DNA from: Micrococcaceae bacterium
Lineage (GTDB): Bacteria > Actinomycetota > Actinomycetes > Actinomycetales > Micrococcaceae
Assembly: GCA_030452125.1 (NCBI GenBank)
Contig: JAKDMV010000003.1
Coordinates: forward strand, 1 to 59,164
Length of the DNA: 59,164 nt
Direction of reading: 5' to 3'
The position numbers and the translations under genes are program-made. This document shows positions 24,468 through 34,031 of the stretch, in pieces. Under the pieces are notes generated by a model. It was not told the origin of the DNA. It saw only the letters and a list, made by a program, of their open reading frames with translations, and searched no databases. Position 1 is the first letter of the stretch. The number at the start of each line of letters is the position of its first letter.

Positions 24468-25499
24468 GTGTCGGACCATCTGACCACCCAATTCGAAGTC
24501 ATTTCCCTGGCCGCCCTGGGCCTGATCCTGCTGTTCGACCTGCTCTATGTGGTCAAGCGTCCCCATGAGCCTTCGATGAAGGAAGCCGGCCTGTGGGTCG
24601 GTTTCTACGTCACCCTCGCGCTCGTCTTCGCCGGGGTGCTCTTCTGGCAGGCGGGCCCCGACTACGGCCAGGAGTTCGTCGCCGGCTGGATCACCGAATA
24701 CAGCCTGAGCGTGGACAACCTCTTCGTCTTCATCATCATCATGGCCCGCTTCGCCGTCCCGCGGAAGTACCAGCAGGAAGTGCTGATGTTCGGCATCATC
24801 ATCGCGCTGATCCTGCGCGGCGGGTTCATCCTGGTCGGGGCGACATTGATCGAGCACCTGACCTGGATCTTCTACATCTTCGGCGCCTTCCTGCTCTGGA
24901 CCGCCTGGAAGCAGGCCACCGACAGCGACGACGACGAAGGTGAAGGCGAAAGCAGCCTGGTCGCCAAGGTGACCGCCAAGCTCCCCGTCGCCAAGAAGTA
25001 TGACGGAAACAAACTGCGCACCACCGTGGGTGGAAAACGCATGTTCACCCCGATGGTGCTGGTCTTCGTCACGATCGGCATGACCGACCTGCTCTTCGCC
25101 GTCGACTCGATCCCCGCCATCTTCGGCCTGACCCAGAGCCCCTTCATCGTCTTCACGGCCAATATCTTCGCCCTGATGGGATTGCGCCAGCTCTACTTCC
25201 TGCTCGGCGGGTTGATGGAACGACTGATCTTCCTCAAACACGCCCTGTCGATCATCCTGGCGTTCATCGGGGTCAAGCTCATCTTCCATGCCATGCACGA
25301 GAACGAGCTGCCGTTCATCAACGGGGGCCAGGGCATCGACTGGATCCCGGACATCAGCACCGGTCTGTCTCTGATCGTCATCGTCGCCACCCTCGTGATC
25401 GCCACCGTCGCCAGCCTGCTCAGTCCGGCAGGCAAGCGCGCGGCTGCCGAGGCGCAGGCCAGGAGCAATGCCGACAAACACGACGAGGACGACATCTAG
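24468..25499 (+). CDS. TerC family integral membrane protein (probable metal exporter)
   Basis: A 343-residue membrane protein with about eight or nine helices. It carries the paired TerC acidic signatures: EYSLSVDNLFVFIIIMARF near residue 80 and DLLFAVDSIPAIFGLTQSPFIVFTAN near residue 205. A charged cytoplasmic loop, DSDDDEGEGE, and a basic stretch separate the two halves. TerC proteins have been implicated in tellurite resistance, Mn2+ efflux and metallation of exported proteins. The riboswitch upstream makes Mn2+ the likely ligand. The GTG at 24468 follows GAGAGG and begins the conserved region; the longer frame from 24360 would run through the riboswitch and is rejected. Confidence 0.93.
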   Translation: MSDHLTTQFEVISLAALGLILLFDLLYVVKRPHEPSMKEAGLWVGFYVTLALVFAGVLFWQAGPDYGQEFVAGWITEYSLSVDNLFVFIIIMARFAVPRKYQQEVLMFGIIIALILRGGFILVGATLIEHLTWIFYIFGAFLLWTAWKQATDSDDDEGEGESSLVAKVTAKLPVAKKYDGNKLRTTVGGKRMFTPMVLVFVTIGMTDLLFAVDSIPAIFGLTQSPFIVFTANIFALMGLRQLYFLLGGLMERLIFLKHALSIILAFIGVKLIFHAMHENELPFINGGQGIDWIPDISTGLSLIVIVATLVIATVASLLSPAGKRAAAEAQARSNADKHDEDDI

Positions 25500-25536
25500 C
25501 CCCCGTCCCGGGGCCGCCGCGGCACCCCGGCGTTGG

Positions 25537-25542
25537 TAGGCT
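25537..25542 (+). promoter_or_regulatory. Leaderless -10 of the MFS gene (TAGGCT)
   Basis: TAGGCT and ACAGCG precede the GTG at 25549 directly, with no ribosome site. Confidence 0.55.
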
Positions 25543-25548
25543 ACAGCG

Positions 25549-26892
25549 GTGAGCGAGAACCAGGGCGCCGTTCCGGTGCAGTCAATCCCCGGAAACCACC
25601 AACGCCGGGTGGTCCTCTCGCTGTCCCTCGGCCAGCTCTTCAGCGGCCTCGGAAACGGTTCGGGGTTGGCCCTGGGATCGCTCATGGCAGTGGATCTGAC
25701 CGGGAGCAATGCCTACGCCGGCGCCACCACGATGGCGATCTCCGTCGCCGGCGCCCTGACCGCCCTTCCGCTGGCCGGATTGGCCATCCGGCGCGGACGA
25801 CGGGTGGCGCTCTCCGCCGGCATGCTCGTCGCCGCGCTGGGTGCCCTGGGAATGCTCCTGACCCCGATCCTTGAGAGTTTCCCGCTGCTCCTGGTTTCGG
25901 CCGCGCTGTTGGGGGTCGGAAATGCCGCCAACCTGCAGGCCCGCTTCGCCGCGACCGACCTCGCCGAACCGGCCACCCGGGGTCGGGACCTCGGGCTGGT
26001 GGTCTGGGCCATCACCATCGGCGCCGTCACCGGACCGAACCTGATTGGCCCCGGGGCCGCCATGGGCAGGTCCCTGGGCCTGCCCGATGAAAGCGGACCC
26101 TTCATCTTCTCCATGGCAGGAATGCTGATCGCCGTCCTGATCCTCAATATCGGGCTGCGGCCCGATCCGCTGGGCAGCTCCCGGGAACCGGGCACCCCGG
26201 CACCGGTACGGCTCTCGCTGGGCGGCGGCCTGTCGGTGCTGCGGCATAATCCGGCGGCCCGGCTCGGGGTCATCACCATCGTGATCTCCCATCTGGTGAT
26301 GGTCGCCGTGATGTCCATGACCCCGGTGCACTTCAAGGACCTGGACGCCATCGCCGCGGGGGCGAGCGGGGGAGCCATGGCAGGGCACCATGCGAGCCTG
26401 GATGTCCTGGTGCTCATCGGGTTCACGATTTCACTGCATATCGCCGGAATGTATGCCCTCTCGCCGTTCATCGGGATCCTGGCCGATCGATGGGGGCGCC
26501 GGCAGACGATGCTGGCCGCACAGGCGGTGTTGGCCTCCTCGCTGGTCTGCTGCGCGGTGGGGGCGGCAAGTCAGCTGGCCGTCACCGTGGGGCTGGTCTT
26601 TTTGGGGGTGGGCTGGTCGTTGGCGACGGTGGCCGGCTCCGCGTTCGTCTCCGAAAGCGTTGAGCTCGGCCACCGGGTCCCCGTCCAGGGACTGTCCGAC
26701 GCCCTCATGGGGGCCGCCGGGGCCATCGGCGCCGCCGGCTCGGGCCTGGTGCTCGCCTTCTGGGGCTTCAGCGGGCTGAACGTGGCCTGCCTGGTGCTGG
26801 TGGTGCTGGTCGGGCTCGGGGGAGTCGCCGAACTGCGTCGGCACCGTAGGACGATCCTCGAGGTCGGGTACGACGACGCCGTCGCCGGCTGA
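25549..26892 (+). CDS. Major facilitator superfamily transporter
   Basis: A 447-residue protein with about twelve hydrophobic helices and a central cytoplasmic loop near residues 205-235 (PDPLGSSREPGTPAP). The MFS motif between helices 2 and 3 appears as LAIRRGRRVALSAGM and its second-half echo as GILADRWGRRQTMLAAQ. These features suggest a drug/proton antiporter-type exporter. No substrate clue is available from neighbours. It converges on the peptidase gene with only 14 bases between the stops and no terminator hairpin that I can see. Confidence 0.9.
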   Translation: MSENQGAVPVQSIPGNHQRRVVLSLSLGQLFSGLGNGSGLALGSLMAVDLTGSNAYAGATTMAISVAGALTALPLAGLAIRRGRRVALSAGMLVAALGALGMLLTPILESFPLLLVSAALLGVGNAANLQARFAATDLAEPATRGRDLGLVVWAITIGAVTGPNLIGPGAAMGRSLGLPDESGPFIFSMAGMLIAVLILNIGLRPDPLGSSREPGTPAPVRLSLGGGLSVLRHNPAARLGVITIVISHLVMVAVMSMTPVHFKDLDAIAAGASGGAMAGHHASLDVLVLIGFTISLHIAGMYALSPFIGILADRWGRRQTMLAAQAVLASSLVCCAVGAASQLAVTVGLVFLGVGWSLATVAGSAFVSESVELGHRVPVQGLSDALMGAAGAIGAAGSGLVLAFWGFSGLNVACLVLVVLVGLGGVAELRRHRRTILEVGYDDAVAG

Positions 26893-26906
26893 GCCGCCGG
26901 GAACCC

Positions 26907-28247
26907 TCAGTCAGGCCGACTGATGGCCGGCTCCGCCGATTCCGCGTCGGAAGGGGACGTCATGCCCAGCAGCCGGGCGAAGATGCCCGCCCCGTCGTCG
27001 GCGATTCCGTCATGGTGGAAGTCGGCGGTCTCCCAGACGCGTAGGCCACGGACCTTTTCTGCCGTGGCGCGGCTGATGTCCCGGTCCACGTACACGTCAT
27101 CGGAGTACACGGCGGCCGCCACAGGCACCGTGGTGGCGGCGAGCTGTTCGGCGTCGTACAGGGCCGGCCACTGCTCATGATCCGCGAGGATCCGGGCCAC
27201 GTCCTCCAACGGTCGGAGGAGGGGATCCTCCCGGAAGTACCAGCTGTAGACCATCTCCCCGGTAAGCAGGGGCTCGGCGGAGGCCGGATCGAACTCGGGG
27301 AACTCGGCGGCGACGCGTTCGGCGGCCCAGCGGGTGGCCCGCCCGTGCGCGTAGATCGATTCGTGCAGTAGGGCGTAGAGCGGATTCGGGCCCCGGCTGG
27401 CCTGCTGGAACAGCACCCCCGTGAAGGCATCCGACAGCCGGGGGCCGTCGGGGGTGGGGATGAACGCCGATTCGAAGACGAAGTGGAGCTGGTCCATCCG
27501 GGTGTTTCCGCCCAGGAACTGGCCCAGGATCTGGACGAGGCCACCCGTGACGCCCCGTCCGTCGGGGAGTTGCTCATGTTCCTGCTCGACGTGGCGCATG
27601 ATCCGGTTCAGGACCAGGCGGTCCTCGGGATACCGGGCGAAGTACTCGGTGTTGCGCGCGGCCATGCGCGCATACGTGGCCCGGTAGACCTCCTCGGGGT
27701 CGCCGTCGACCGGCCCCAGGCCCCCGGTGACCAGACAACGGTCCAGCGATCCGGGGGCCAGCGACAGGTAGGTCAGGGTACAGAATCCCCCGAAGCTCTG
27801 CCCGAAGGTGCTCCACGAATCGATGCCCAGTTCGGCACGGATGGCCTCGGCATCACGCACGATCGAATCGGCACGGAAGTGCGTCAGATAGGAGGCCTGC
27901 GCCGCGGCATCACCCCGCAGTGGCAATGATTGCCGGTTGGCGGGGGTGCTCAGCCCGGTCCCGCGCTGGTCCAGCAACAGGATCCTGAAGGTCTTCGCTG
28001 CCTCGGCCATCCATCCCGTCAGCGAGGAGACCCGGGGGCTGGCAGCTCCCGGCCCGCCTTGCAGATAGAGCAGCCACGGCAGCTGGCCGGGGTCCTCGTG
28101 CTCCAGGGAGGAGACCTCCCGGGCGAAGACGGTGATGGTCTCACCATCGGGCCGGCCATGGTCGAGCGGGACGGTGAAGTAGTGTTCGGTGGCGCGGAGG
28201 CCGCGGAACTCGTGGGTGGCGGACACACGGTGCATCAGGGCGGTCAT
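26907..28247 (-). CDS. Alpha/beta hydrolase, proline iminopeptidase type (S33)
   Basis: A 446-residue peptidase-like hydrolase. The oxyanion motif WLLYLQGGPGAASPR is near residue 60, LLLDQRGTGLS near 92, and the nucleophile serine sits in TFGQSFGGFCTLTYLSLAPG near residue 150. The terminal His is probably in ADFHHDGI near residue 410. S33 enzymes remove N-terminal proline or small acyl groups from peptides. The length (about 430-450) fits the actinobacterial proline iminopeptidase group. No signal peptide is seen, so it should be cytoplasmic. The start at 28247 is supported by a -10 box. Confidence 0.9.
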   Translation of the reverse strand: MTALMHRVSATHEFRGLRATEHYFTVPLDHGRPDGETITVFAREVSSLEHEDPGQLPWLLYLQGGPGAASPRVSSLTGWMAEAAKTFRILLLDQRGTGLSTPANRQSLPLRGDAAAQASYLTHFRADSIVRDAEAIRAELGIDSWSTFGQSFGGFCTLTYLSLAPGSLDRCLVTGGLGPVDGDPEEVYRATYARMAARNTEYFARYPEDRLVLNRIMRHVEQEHEQLPDGRGVTGGLVQILGQFLGGNTRMDQLHFVFESAFIPTPDGPRLSDAFTGVLFQQASRGPNPLYALLHESIYAHGRATRWAAERVAAEFPEFDPASAEPLLTGEMVYSWYFREDPLLRPLEDVARILADHEQWPALYDAEQLAATTVPVAAAVYSDDVYVDRDISRATAEKVRGLRVWETADFHHDGIADDGAGIFARLLGMTSPSDAESAEPAISRPD

Positions 28248-28254
28248 GTGATCA

Positions 28255-28260
28255 ACACTA
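28255..28260 (-). promoter_or_regulatory. Leaderless -10 of the peptidase gene (TAGTGT)
   Basis: On the minus strand TAGTGT is followed by 7 bases and the ATG at 28247. Confidence 0.45.
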
Positions 28261-28387
28261 CCGGCCCCGGCGCCGGCCCCCGACGTCCAATCGACACCGG
28301 GGGCCCCTAGGCTGGGACCCGCCGTGGCCGCCGGTCGGAGGCCGAAGCACCAACCCGTCTTCCATCGGATGAAAGAGAGCCAAGCCC

Positions 28388-29242
28388 ATGATGGGAGGCC
28401 ACCATGCTGCCAGTGGTGCAGCGGTCTGGATCGCCGTCACCACCCAGCCGGTACTGGGCTTGGGTCCGGTGGCGGAGTGGCTCTCCTTCCTCCCTGCCCG
28501 CATCCCGTTGGGTTTCGGCCTGCTGGAGGTCTCTGACGCCGGGGTGCTCGCCGGGGCGCTGGTCTGCGCCGGGGCGGCCCTGCTGCCCGACGCCGACCAC
28601 CGACACGCCAGCATCGCCCAGTCGCTGCCGCCGGTGTCGAACCTGATGTGCGCCGGGATCGGCCGGGTGGCCGGGGGACACCGCAACGGCACCCATTCCC
28701 TGCTCGGGATCGCCCTCTTCACCCTGATCGCCCATGCATTGGGCCTCTGGGAGGTCCATTCCCCCCGGTGGGGAACGGTCTTTCCCGGGGCGGGACTGTC
28801 GGCGGTACTGCTGATCGCCTTTGCCCTGAAGGCGTTGAAGTTCATCCCGGATGCCATGCGCAAACTGCCGTGGGTGGTGTCCATTCCCGCCGGGGCCTTC
28901 GTGGCCCTCTTCGCCCCCGAGGAGCAGTACTGGTTCGTGTTGGCCGTGCTGCTCGGAACGGCGACCCATGTCCTGGGGGACCTGCTGACCGTCGGTGGCT
29001 GCAACCTGCTGTGGCCGCTTCGACTACGCGCGCCAAGTAAGCTGCGCAGACTCCCGTTGCTGCGCCAGATCTGGCGTCCCAGCGGCAGGCTGGCCGTCCC
29101 GGTCCTGGGTGTGGCCGGGTCCTGGCGCGAATGGTTGCTCTGCGTACCGGTCTCGCTCTACGCATTCCTGGGGATCATGGCGCCCGTCCTGGGCATCGCC
29201 GCGGCCAGATCCCAGCCGTTGTATGCCGCGTTCCTTCCCTGA
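28388..29242 (+). CDS. Membrane-bound metal-dependent hydrolase (YdjM/DUF457 family)
   Basis: A 284-residue integral membrane protein. The N-terminal GGHHAASGAAVW, the acidic LLPDADHRHASIAQ near residue 65, GGHRNGTHSLLG near residue 98 and the late HVLGDLLTVGGCNLLWP carry the family's conserved His/Asp residues, arranged as in YdjM. Five to seven hydrophobic helices surround them. In enterobacteria YdjM is LexA-regulated, but I see no LexA box here. A GAAAGAGAG ribosome site precedes the ATG. The reaction performed is unknown for the family. It converges on the DUF3516 helicase. Confidence 0.88.
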   Translation: MMGGHHAASGAAVWIAVTTQPVLGLGPVAEWLSFLPARIPLGFGLLEVSDAGVLAGALVCAGAALLPDADHRHASIAQSLPPVSNLMCAGIGRVAGGHRNGTHSLLGIALFTLIAHALGLWEVHSPRWGTVFPGAGLSAVLLIAFALKALKFIPDAMRKLPWVVSIPAGAFVALFAPEEQYWFVLAVLLGTATHVLGDLLTVGGCNLLWPLRLRAPSKLRRLPLLRQIWRPSGRLAVPVLGVAGSWREWLLCVPVSLYAFLGIMAPVLGIAAARSQPLYAAFLP

Positions 29243-29249
29243 GACACCA

Positions 29250-29271
29250 CCCCGGGGCGACGGCGCCGGGG
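29250..29271. terminator. Weak hairpin between convergent genes
   Basis: CCCCGG (29250-29255) and CCGGGG (29266-29271) can pair across a 10-base loop. No T-run. Possibly a shared terminator. Confidence 0.3.
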
Positions 29272-29279
29272 CCCGGGCC

Positions 29280-31814
29280 CTAGTCGAGCCGGCCCACACC
29301 AGTGACGGTCACCACGGCGGTCCCCGCCTCGTCGGAGTCCGCCAGATTGATCACGGCGTCAATGCCCCAGTCGTTGTTCCCGGCAGGATCCTTGAAGATC
29401 TGCCTGACCTTCCATTCGGTGGGGGACGGGGTGATGATCAACAGTTGGGGGCCGCGGGCGGCCGGCCCGTCATCGATGTCGTCGTGTTCGTCGAAGTAGT
29501 CGTCCATGGCGTCCGCCCAGGCATCGGCGTCGAAGCCGTGGTGCCCGTCGAGCTGGCCCAGGGTTTGTTCCTGCTCATCGGCGAAGAGCTGGACACGACG
29601 GAACATCTCGTTGCGGACCATCACCCGGAACGCCCGCTCGTTCGAGGTCAGGCGTTCGGGCTTCGGCGGGGTGATCTGCGCCGAGGGGTCCTGGGGCATC
29701 TCCCCGCTGGAGAGCTTCTCCCATTCGTCCAGCAGCGAGGAGTCGGTCTGGCGGACCAGTTCGCCCAGCCACTCGATGAGGTCCTCGAGATCCTCACGCA
29801 AGGCATCGCGGGGCACCGTCTGGCGCAACGCCTTGAAGGCATCGGTCAGGTAGCGCAGCAGGATGCCCTCCGAGCGCGCCAACGAATAGAAGGCGATGTA
29901 CTCCCCGAACGACATGGCCCGTTCATACATGTCGCGGACCACGGATTTGGGGGCGAGCTCGAAATCACCGAGCCAGGGGGCCCCGCTGCGGTAGGTCTCG
30001 AAGGCCTCGCCCAACAGTTCGGCCAACGGTTGCGCATAGGTGACTTCGTCGAGCGCGTTCATCCGCGCCTCGTATTCCATCCCCTCGGCCTTCATCGCGG
30101 CCACGGCTTCGCCGCGGGCCTTCTTTTCCTGGGCGTTCAGTACCTGGCGTGGCTTCTCCAGGGTTGCTTCGATGACCGAGACCACGTCGAGGGCGTAGCT
30201 GGGTGAATCCCGGTCCAGGATCTCCAGGCTGGCCATCGCGAACGGGGAAAGCGGCTGGTTCAGCGCGAAGTTCTCCTGCAATTCAACGGTCAGGCGCAGC
30301 ATGTTCCCGTGTTCGTCGGGCTCTTCCAGACGTTCGACCACCCCGGTGGCCAGGAGCTCGCGCAGGATTCCCAGGGCCCGACGCAGCAGGGCACTCTGTC
30401 GAGCCGGCGGCTCATGGTTTTCGGTCAGCAGCTTGCGGGCCGCGACAAAGGAGTTCCCGGGGCGCTCCAGCAGATTGAGCAACATCGAGTGGGTGACCTT
30501 GAACGACGAGGTCAGGGGCTCGGGGGTGGAGGCCACCATCTTGTCGAAGGTCTTCTCGGACCAGGAGACGAAACCCTGCGGCGGCTTCTTCTTGACCACC
30601 TGGCGTAGCTTCTTCGAGTCATCGCCGAACTTCGCGACGGCCTTGGTCATCGACTTCTTGTTTTCGATGGCGAATTCCGGGGCCTGGACGACGACGGTTC
30701 CCGCCGTGTCGTAGCCGGCTCGTCCGGCCCGGCCGGCGATCTGGTGGAACTCGCGGGCATTCAGCGGCCGGGTGCGGATGCCGTCGTATTTGGAGAGTGC
30801 GGTCAGCATCACCGTGCGGATGGGGACATTGATGCCCACCCCGAGGGTGTCGGTGCCGCAGATGACCTTGAGCAGGCCGGCCTGGGCCAGCTGTTCGACC
30901 AGTCGGCGGTATTTGGGCAGCATGCCGGCGTGGTGGACCCCGATCCCGTGACGGACCAGGCGGTTCAGTGTCTTGCCGAAGCCCGTGGCGAAACGGAACC
31001 CGGCGATCAGTTCGGAGATCCGGTCCTTCTCCTCCCGGGTGCACACGTTGATGCTCATCAGGGACTGGGCGCGTTCGATGGCTTCGAGCTGGCTGAAGTG
31101 CACCACATAGACGGGAGCCTGCTGGGTGGACAGCAGTTCCTCCATGGCTTCCTGGACCGGCTCCTCGGAATAGTAGTAATGCAGGGGGATGGGGCGCTCG
31201 GCGTTGGCCACCGTCGTGGTGTGCCGACCCGTGCGCTGGGTGAGTTCGTCCTCGAAGCGGGTGACGTCGCCCAGGGTCGCGGACATGAGCAGGAACTGCG
31301 CCTGGGGCAACTCCAGCAGCGGGACCTGCCAGGCCCAACCGCGTTGCGGGTCGGAGTAGAAGTGGAACTCGTCCATCACCACGGGACCCAGATCGGCGTC
31401 GCCCCCTTCGCGCAAGGCGATGTTGGCGAGGATCTCCGCGGTGCAACAGATGATCGGAGCGTCCTGGTTCACCGAGGAATCCCCGGTGACCATCCCGACG
31501 TTCTCGGCTCCGAAGATCTCACAGAGGGCGAAGAACTTCTCCGAGACCAGCGCCTTGATCGGCGCCGTGTAATAGCTGCGTTCCCCGCGGGCCAACGCAT
31601 GGAAGTGGGCGGCGACGGCCACCAGGGATTTCCCGGAGCCGGTCGGGGTCGCCAGGATGACGTTGTTGCCCTCGACCAGTTCCATCACCGCCTCGTCCTG
31701 CGCCGGATACAGGGAAATCCCGCGATCCTCCGCCCAGGTCAGGAAAGCGGCATAGGTCGATTCGGCGGTGGCCCCACGCGGCGGGGAATCAGGCAGCAGG
31801 TCGGTAAGATTCAT
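29280..31814 (-). CDS. DEAD/DEAH-box RNA helicase with DUF3516 C-terminus
   Basis: An 844-residue superfamily 2 helicase of the Ski2-like class. Residues 1-420 hold the two RecA domains: Walker A ATPTGSGKSLV (residues 55-65), the Walker B DEFH (in VVMDEFHFYSDP) near 146, and motif VI QIAGRAGRAGYDTAG near 355. From about residue 450 the protein matches the actinobacterial DUF3516 extension, which is a winged-helix and helical region. Such helicases are presumed to unwind structured RNA, but no substrate is established. The start at 31814 has TAGGCT 9 bases upstream. It diverges from the trans-aconitate methyltransferase gene. Confidence 0.93.
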   Translation of the reverse strand: MNLTDLLPDSPPRGATAESTYAAFLTWAEDRGISLYPAQDEAVMELVEGNNVILATPTGSGKSLVAVAAHFHALARGERSYYTAPIKALVSEKFFALCEIFGAENVGMVTGDSSVNQDAPIICCTAEILANIALREGGDADLGPVVMDEFHFYSDPQRGWAWQVPLLELPQAQFLLMSATLGDVTRFEDELTQRTGRHTTTVANAERPIPLHYYYSEEPVQEAMEELLSTQQAPVYVVHFSQLEAIERAQSLMSINVCTREEKDRISELIAGFRFATGFGKTLNRLVRHGIGVHHAGMLPKYRRLVEQLAQAGLLKVICGTDTLGVGINVPIRTVMLTALSKYDGIRTRPLNAREFHQIAGRAGRAGYDTAGTVVVQAPEFAIENKKSMTKAVAKFGDDSKKLRQVVKKKPPQGFVSWSEKTFDKMVASTPEPLTSSFKVTHSMLLNLLERPGNSFVAARKLLTENHEPPARQSALLRRALGILRELLATGVVERLEEPDEHGNMLRLTVELQENFALNQPLSPFAMASLEILDRDSPSYALDVVSVIEATLEKPRQVLNAQEKKARGEAVAAMKAEGMEYEARMNALDEVTYAQPLAELLGEAFETYRSGAPWLGDFELAPKSVVRDMYERAMSFGEYIAFYSLARSEGILLRYLTDAFKALRQTVPRDALREDLEDLIEWLGELVRQTDSSLLDEWEKLSSGEMPQDPSAQITPPKPERLTSNERAFRVMVRNEMFRRVQLFADEQEQTLGQLDGHHGFDADAWADAMDDYFDEHDDIDDGPAARGPQLLIITPSPTEWKVRQIFKDPAGNNDWGIDAVINLADSDEAGTAVVTVTGVGRLD

Positions 31815-31883
31815 GGTCCCTCCAGCCTATCGTCCAGCGGCCCCGGCGTCGGTGTGCACGCGTCGAACCCGTCGAGGCCGGAA

Positions 31884-31889
31884 TAGGGT
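31884..31889 (+). promoter_or_regulatory. Leaderless -10 of the methyltransferase gene (TAGGGT)
   Basis: TAGGGT and GGGGCC lead directly into the ATG at 31896, a 6-base gap. Confidence 0.5.
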
Positions 31890-31895
31890 GGGGCC

Positions 31896-32693
31896 ATGAA
31901 ATGGAACCCCGCCAAGTACGTCCAATTCGCCACCCACCGCGACCGCCCCTTCTTCGAGCTGATCGCCCGGATCGACGAAGACGCCCCGAGGCGGGTCGTC
32001 GACCTGGGTTGCGGTCCGGGTCCGCTGACCGCCGCACTGGCCGATCGGTGGCCCGACGCCCGGATCACCGGGCTGGATGCCTCACCCGAAATGATCGGGA
32101 AGGCCACCGCGGATCATCAGCGGCCCCGTGTGGACTTCGCCGAAGCCGACGCCGCAACCTGGACTCCCGAAGCGGAAACCGACGTCCTCATCAGCAATGC
32201 GATGATGCAGTGGATTCCCGGGCACGGGGAGCTCATGGCGGGATGGCTCGATGCCCTCAAGCCGGGCGCGTGGTTCGCGGCCCAGGTACCGGGCAACTTC
32301 GAGGCCCCCTCGCATGCGTTGATGCGAGGACTTGCCGCGGAAGCGCAGTGGGCGGACCGCTTGCAGGGATTGGTGCTGCGCAAGGACGCGGTCGCCGAAC
32401 CGGAGACGTACCTGCGCCTGATGTTCGACCATGGTTTCGAAGCAGACGTGTGGGAGACCACGTACGAGCAGATCCTGCACGGTCCCGACCCGGTGCTCGA
32501 CTGGGTCCGCGGTACGGCACTACGCCCGATCCTCTCGGTGCTGGAGGATGCCGACGCCGCGGAGTTCGAGGCGGAGTACGCCGCGCTGGTCCGTGAGGCC
32601 TACCCTCCCTTCACCGGCCCGGATGGCGGGGAACTGACGGTCTTCCCCTTCCGGCGCATCTTCATGGTCGGGCGCAAGGAGGACCGGCGGTAG
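31896..32693 (+). CDS. tam: Trans-aconitate 2-methyltransferase
   Basis: A 265-residue class I methyltransferase. It begins MKWNPAKYVQFATHRDRPFFEL, the family's W-x-P-x-x-Y-x-x-F start. The SAM loop is VVDLGCGPGPLTAAL near residue 35, with GLDASPEMIGKA next and LISNAMMQWIPGH as the post-motif. The C-terminal YPPFTGPDGGELTVFPFRRIF matches Tam ends. The enzyme methylates trans-aconitate, a toxic by-product of the citric acid cycle that inhibits aconitase. It sits alone, convergent with the secreted protease gene 48 bases away. Confidence 0.93.
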   Translation: MKWNPAKYVQFATHRDRPFFELIARIDEDAPRRVVDLGCGPGPLTAALADRWPDARITGLDASPEMIGKATADHQRPRVDFAEADAATWTPEAETDVLISNAMMQWIPGHGELMAGWLDALKPGAWFAAQVPGNFEAPSHALMRGLAAEAQWADRLQGLVLRKDAVAEPETYLRLMFDHGFEADVWETTYEQILHGPDPVLDWVRGTALRPILSVLEDADAAEFEAEYAALVREAYPPFTGPDGGELTVFPFRRIFMVGRKEDRR

Positions 32694-32741
32694 GCATGGA
32701 GGCCCGCATGAGGCCGATAGGGCCGCGGTCTTGGCACCGGC

Positions 32742-34031
32742 CTAGCCGCCGGATTCGTTGCACTGCTGCGGATCCCCGTAGGGGCTACGTGCACCGTTGA
32801 TCAGCCAGTTGAGTCCGTCCCAATGCATTTTGTACTCGATCGCCCAGTCTGAACAGTCCTGCTGGCCGTCCTTGCTGTCTTCAGTGTCCTGCACCGTTTG
32901 TAGCTGGACGAGGGCCACCAGGTCGTCGCCGTGTCCGCTGACATCAACGACGTTGAATCCGAGCCAGTACGACGAGGCCAGACCTGCCTGCCATGTGCCC
33001 AGTCCGCCCATGCCCTCCTGCATTTCAGGAGTGAAAAAATCGAATGCCGCCTCGTAGGCGCCATCGTTGATGCCCTGACCGTGGATCTGCAGGCTCTGGG
33101 CAATGTTCATGGCCTGATCGTGCTCTGAGTCGATGGAGACCTCGACCTCGACGCTCCGGGCCAGGGCATCTTCGCACTCGGCAGGCCGCACCGGGACGTT
33201 CCGTTGCTGCCATGCCTCGACTGCTTGTGCCGTACGGGGTCCGGAGACGGCATAGGCCATGCCAGCGACGGATCTCTCACTGCGGCGGTCCGGACGCATG
33301 CTCATGACCCCTGCAACCGAGCCGTCCCGGGTGATGAGAGGGCCACCGCTGTTCCCGGGGTTGACCGGTGTGTCTGTCAGGACGAAGTTGCCGGAGTCCA
33401 CTTCGGATTCGGGCGCGCCTCGTTTCAGCCCGCTGACCGTTCCCTTGGAGAAGGAAAGGTCGTCGCCAAAGGGGAAACCCAGCGCCGCCACCTCGGTCCC
33501 GACGGGTGGATCCTCCTGCCGCAAGGTAAATACATGGCCCGGGGCGGTGTTGTTCAGGCGCAACAAGGCGAGATCAGCGTTGTTGTTCACTCCCATGACT
33601 TGAGCCCCGGAGAGATCGCCGTCGATCTGGGTCGTGACTGAAGTTGCCCCCTGTACGACATGGGCTGCCGTCACGAGCAAGTCATCCGCGACCAGGAAAC
33701 CCGAGCCGGTCCCTCCACCGTCACAGGTGACGACCTGGATTTTTGCCAGGCCGCTGGTGACGTCCTGTGCCGTCTCGGGCCACGTCGCGACCGACTCACT
33801 CGAGGCGGCTGGTGTAGTGGGTGGGGAGCTTGGTGGTGGGGATGGAGTTTTCGGTTCCGGTGCGGAGGAGGTCGCTGGTGACGAGGGGGCCGCAGGTCTT
33901 GGCACATCGGCTTGGGGTGAAGCAGTCAGGGCCGCTCCGCCGCCTGATAAGGCACTGCAGCCGGTGATGGCAGTTCCGATGATGGTTCCCAACGCGATCA
34001 ACTGATACGTTTTTCCGGTCCGGGGCTTCAC
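32742..34031 (-). CDS. Secreted lipoprotein trypsin-like serine protease
   Basis: A 429-residue predicted lipoprotein. The signal peptide (LIALGTIIGTAITGC) gives lipidation at Cys25. Residues 35-85 are a Pro/Ser/Thr-rich stalk. The protease domain has His124 in LVTAAHVVQG, Asp153 in NNNADLALLRL and Ser228 in TPVNPGNSGGPL, a full catalytic triad of the S1C/DegP class. There is no PDZ domain. Residues 290-429 form an alpha/beta region with WQAGLASSYWLGFNVVDVSGHG that could be an NTF2-like domain. Base composition is lower than around it (32, 34 and 34 GC per 60 at 32821, 33001 and 33541, counted by eye), which suggests transfer or relaxed coding. The GTG follows AAGGAG. Confidence 0.9.
   Translation of the reverse strand: MKPRTGKTYQLIALGTIIGTAITGCSALSGGGAALTASPQADVPRPAAPSSPATSSAPEPKTPSPPPSSPPTTPAASSESVATWPETAQDVTSGLAKIQVVTCDGGGTGSGFLVADDLLVTAAHVVQGATSVTTQIDGDLSGAQVMGVNNNADLALLRLNNTAPGHVFTLRQEDPPVGTEVAALGFPFGDDLSFSKGTVSGLKRGAPESEVDSGNFVLTDTPVNPGNSGGPLITRDGSVAGVMSMRPDRRSERSVAGMAYAVSGPRTAQAVEAWQQRNVPVRPAECEDALARSVEVEVSIDSEHDQAMNIAQSLQIHGQGINDGAYEAAFDFFTPEMQEGMGGLGTWQAGLASSYWLGFNVVDVSGHGDDLVALVQLQTVQDTEDSKDGQQDCSDWAIEYKMHWDGLNWLINGARSPYGDPQQCNESGG

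Noticed and set aside
24345-25709. 454-codon minus-strand frame opposite terC
   Set aside because: Asp/Glu/Gln-rich reverse reading of a membrane protein gene; would also cover the riboswitch.
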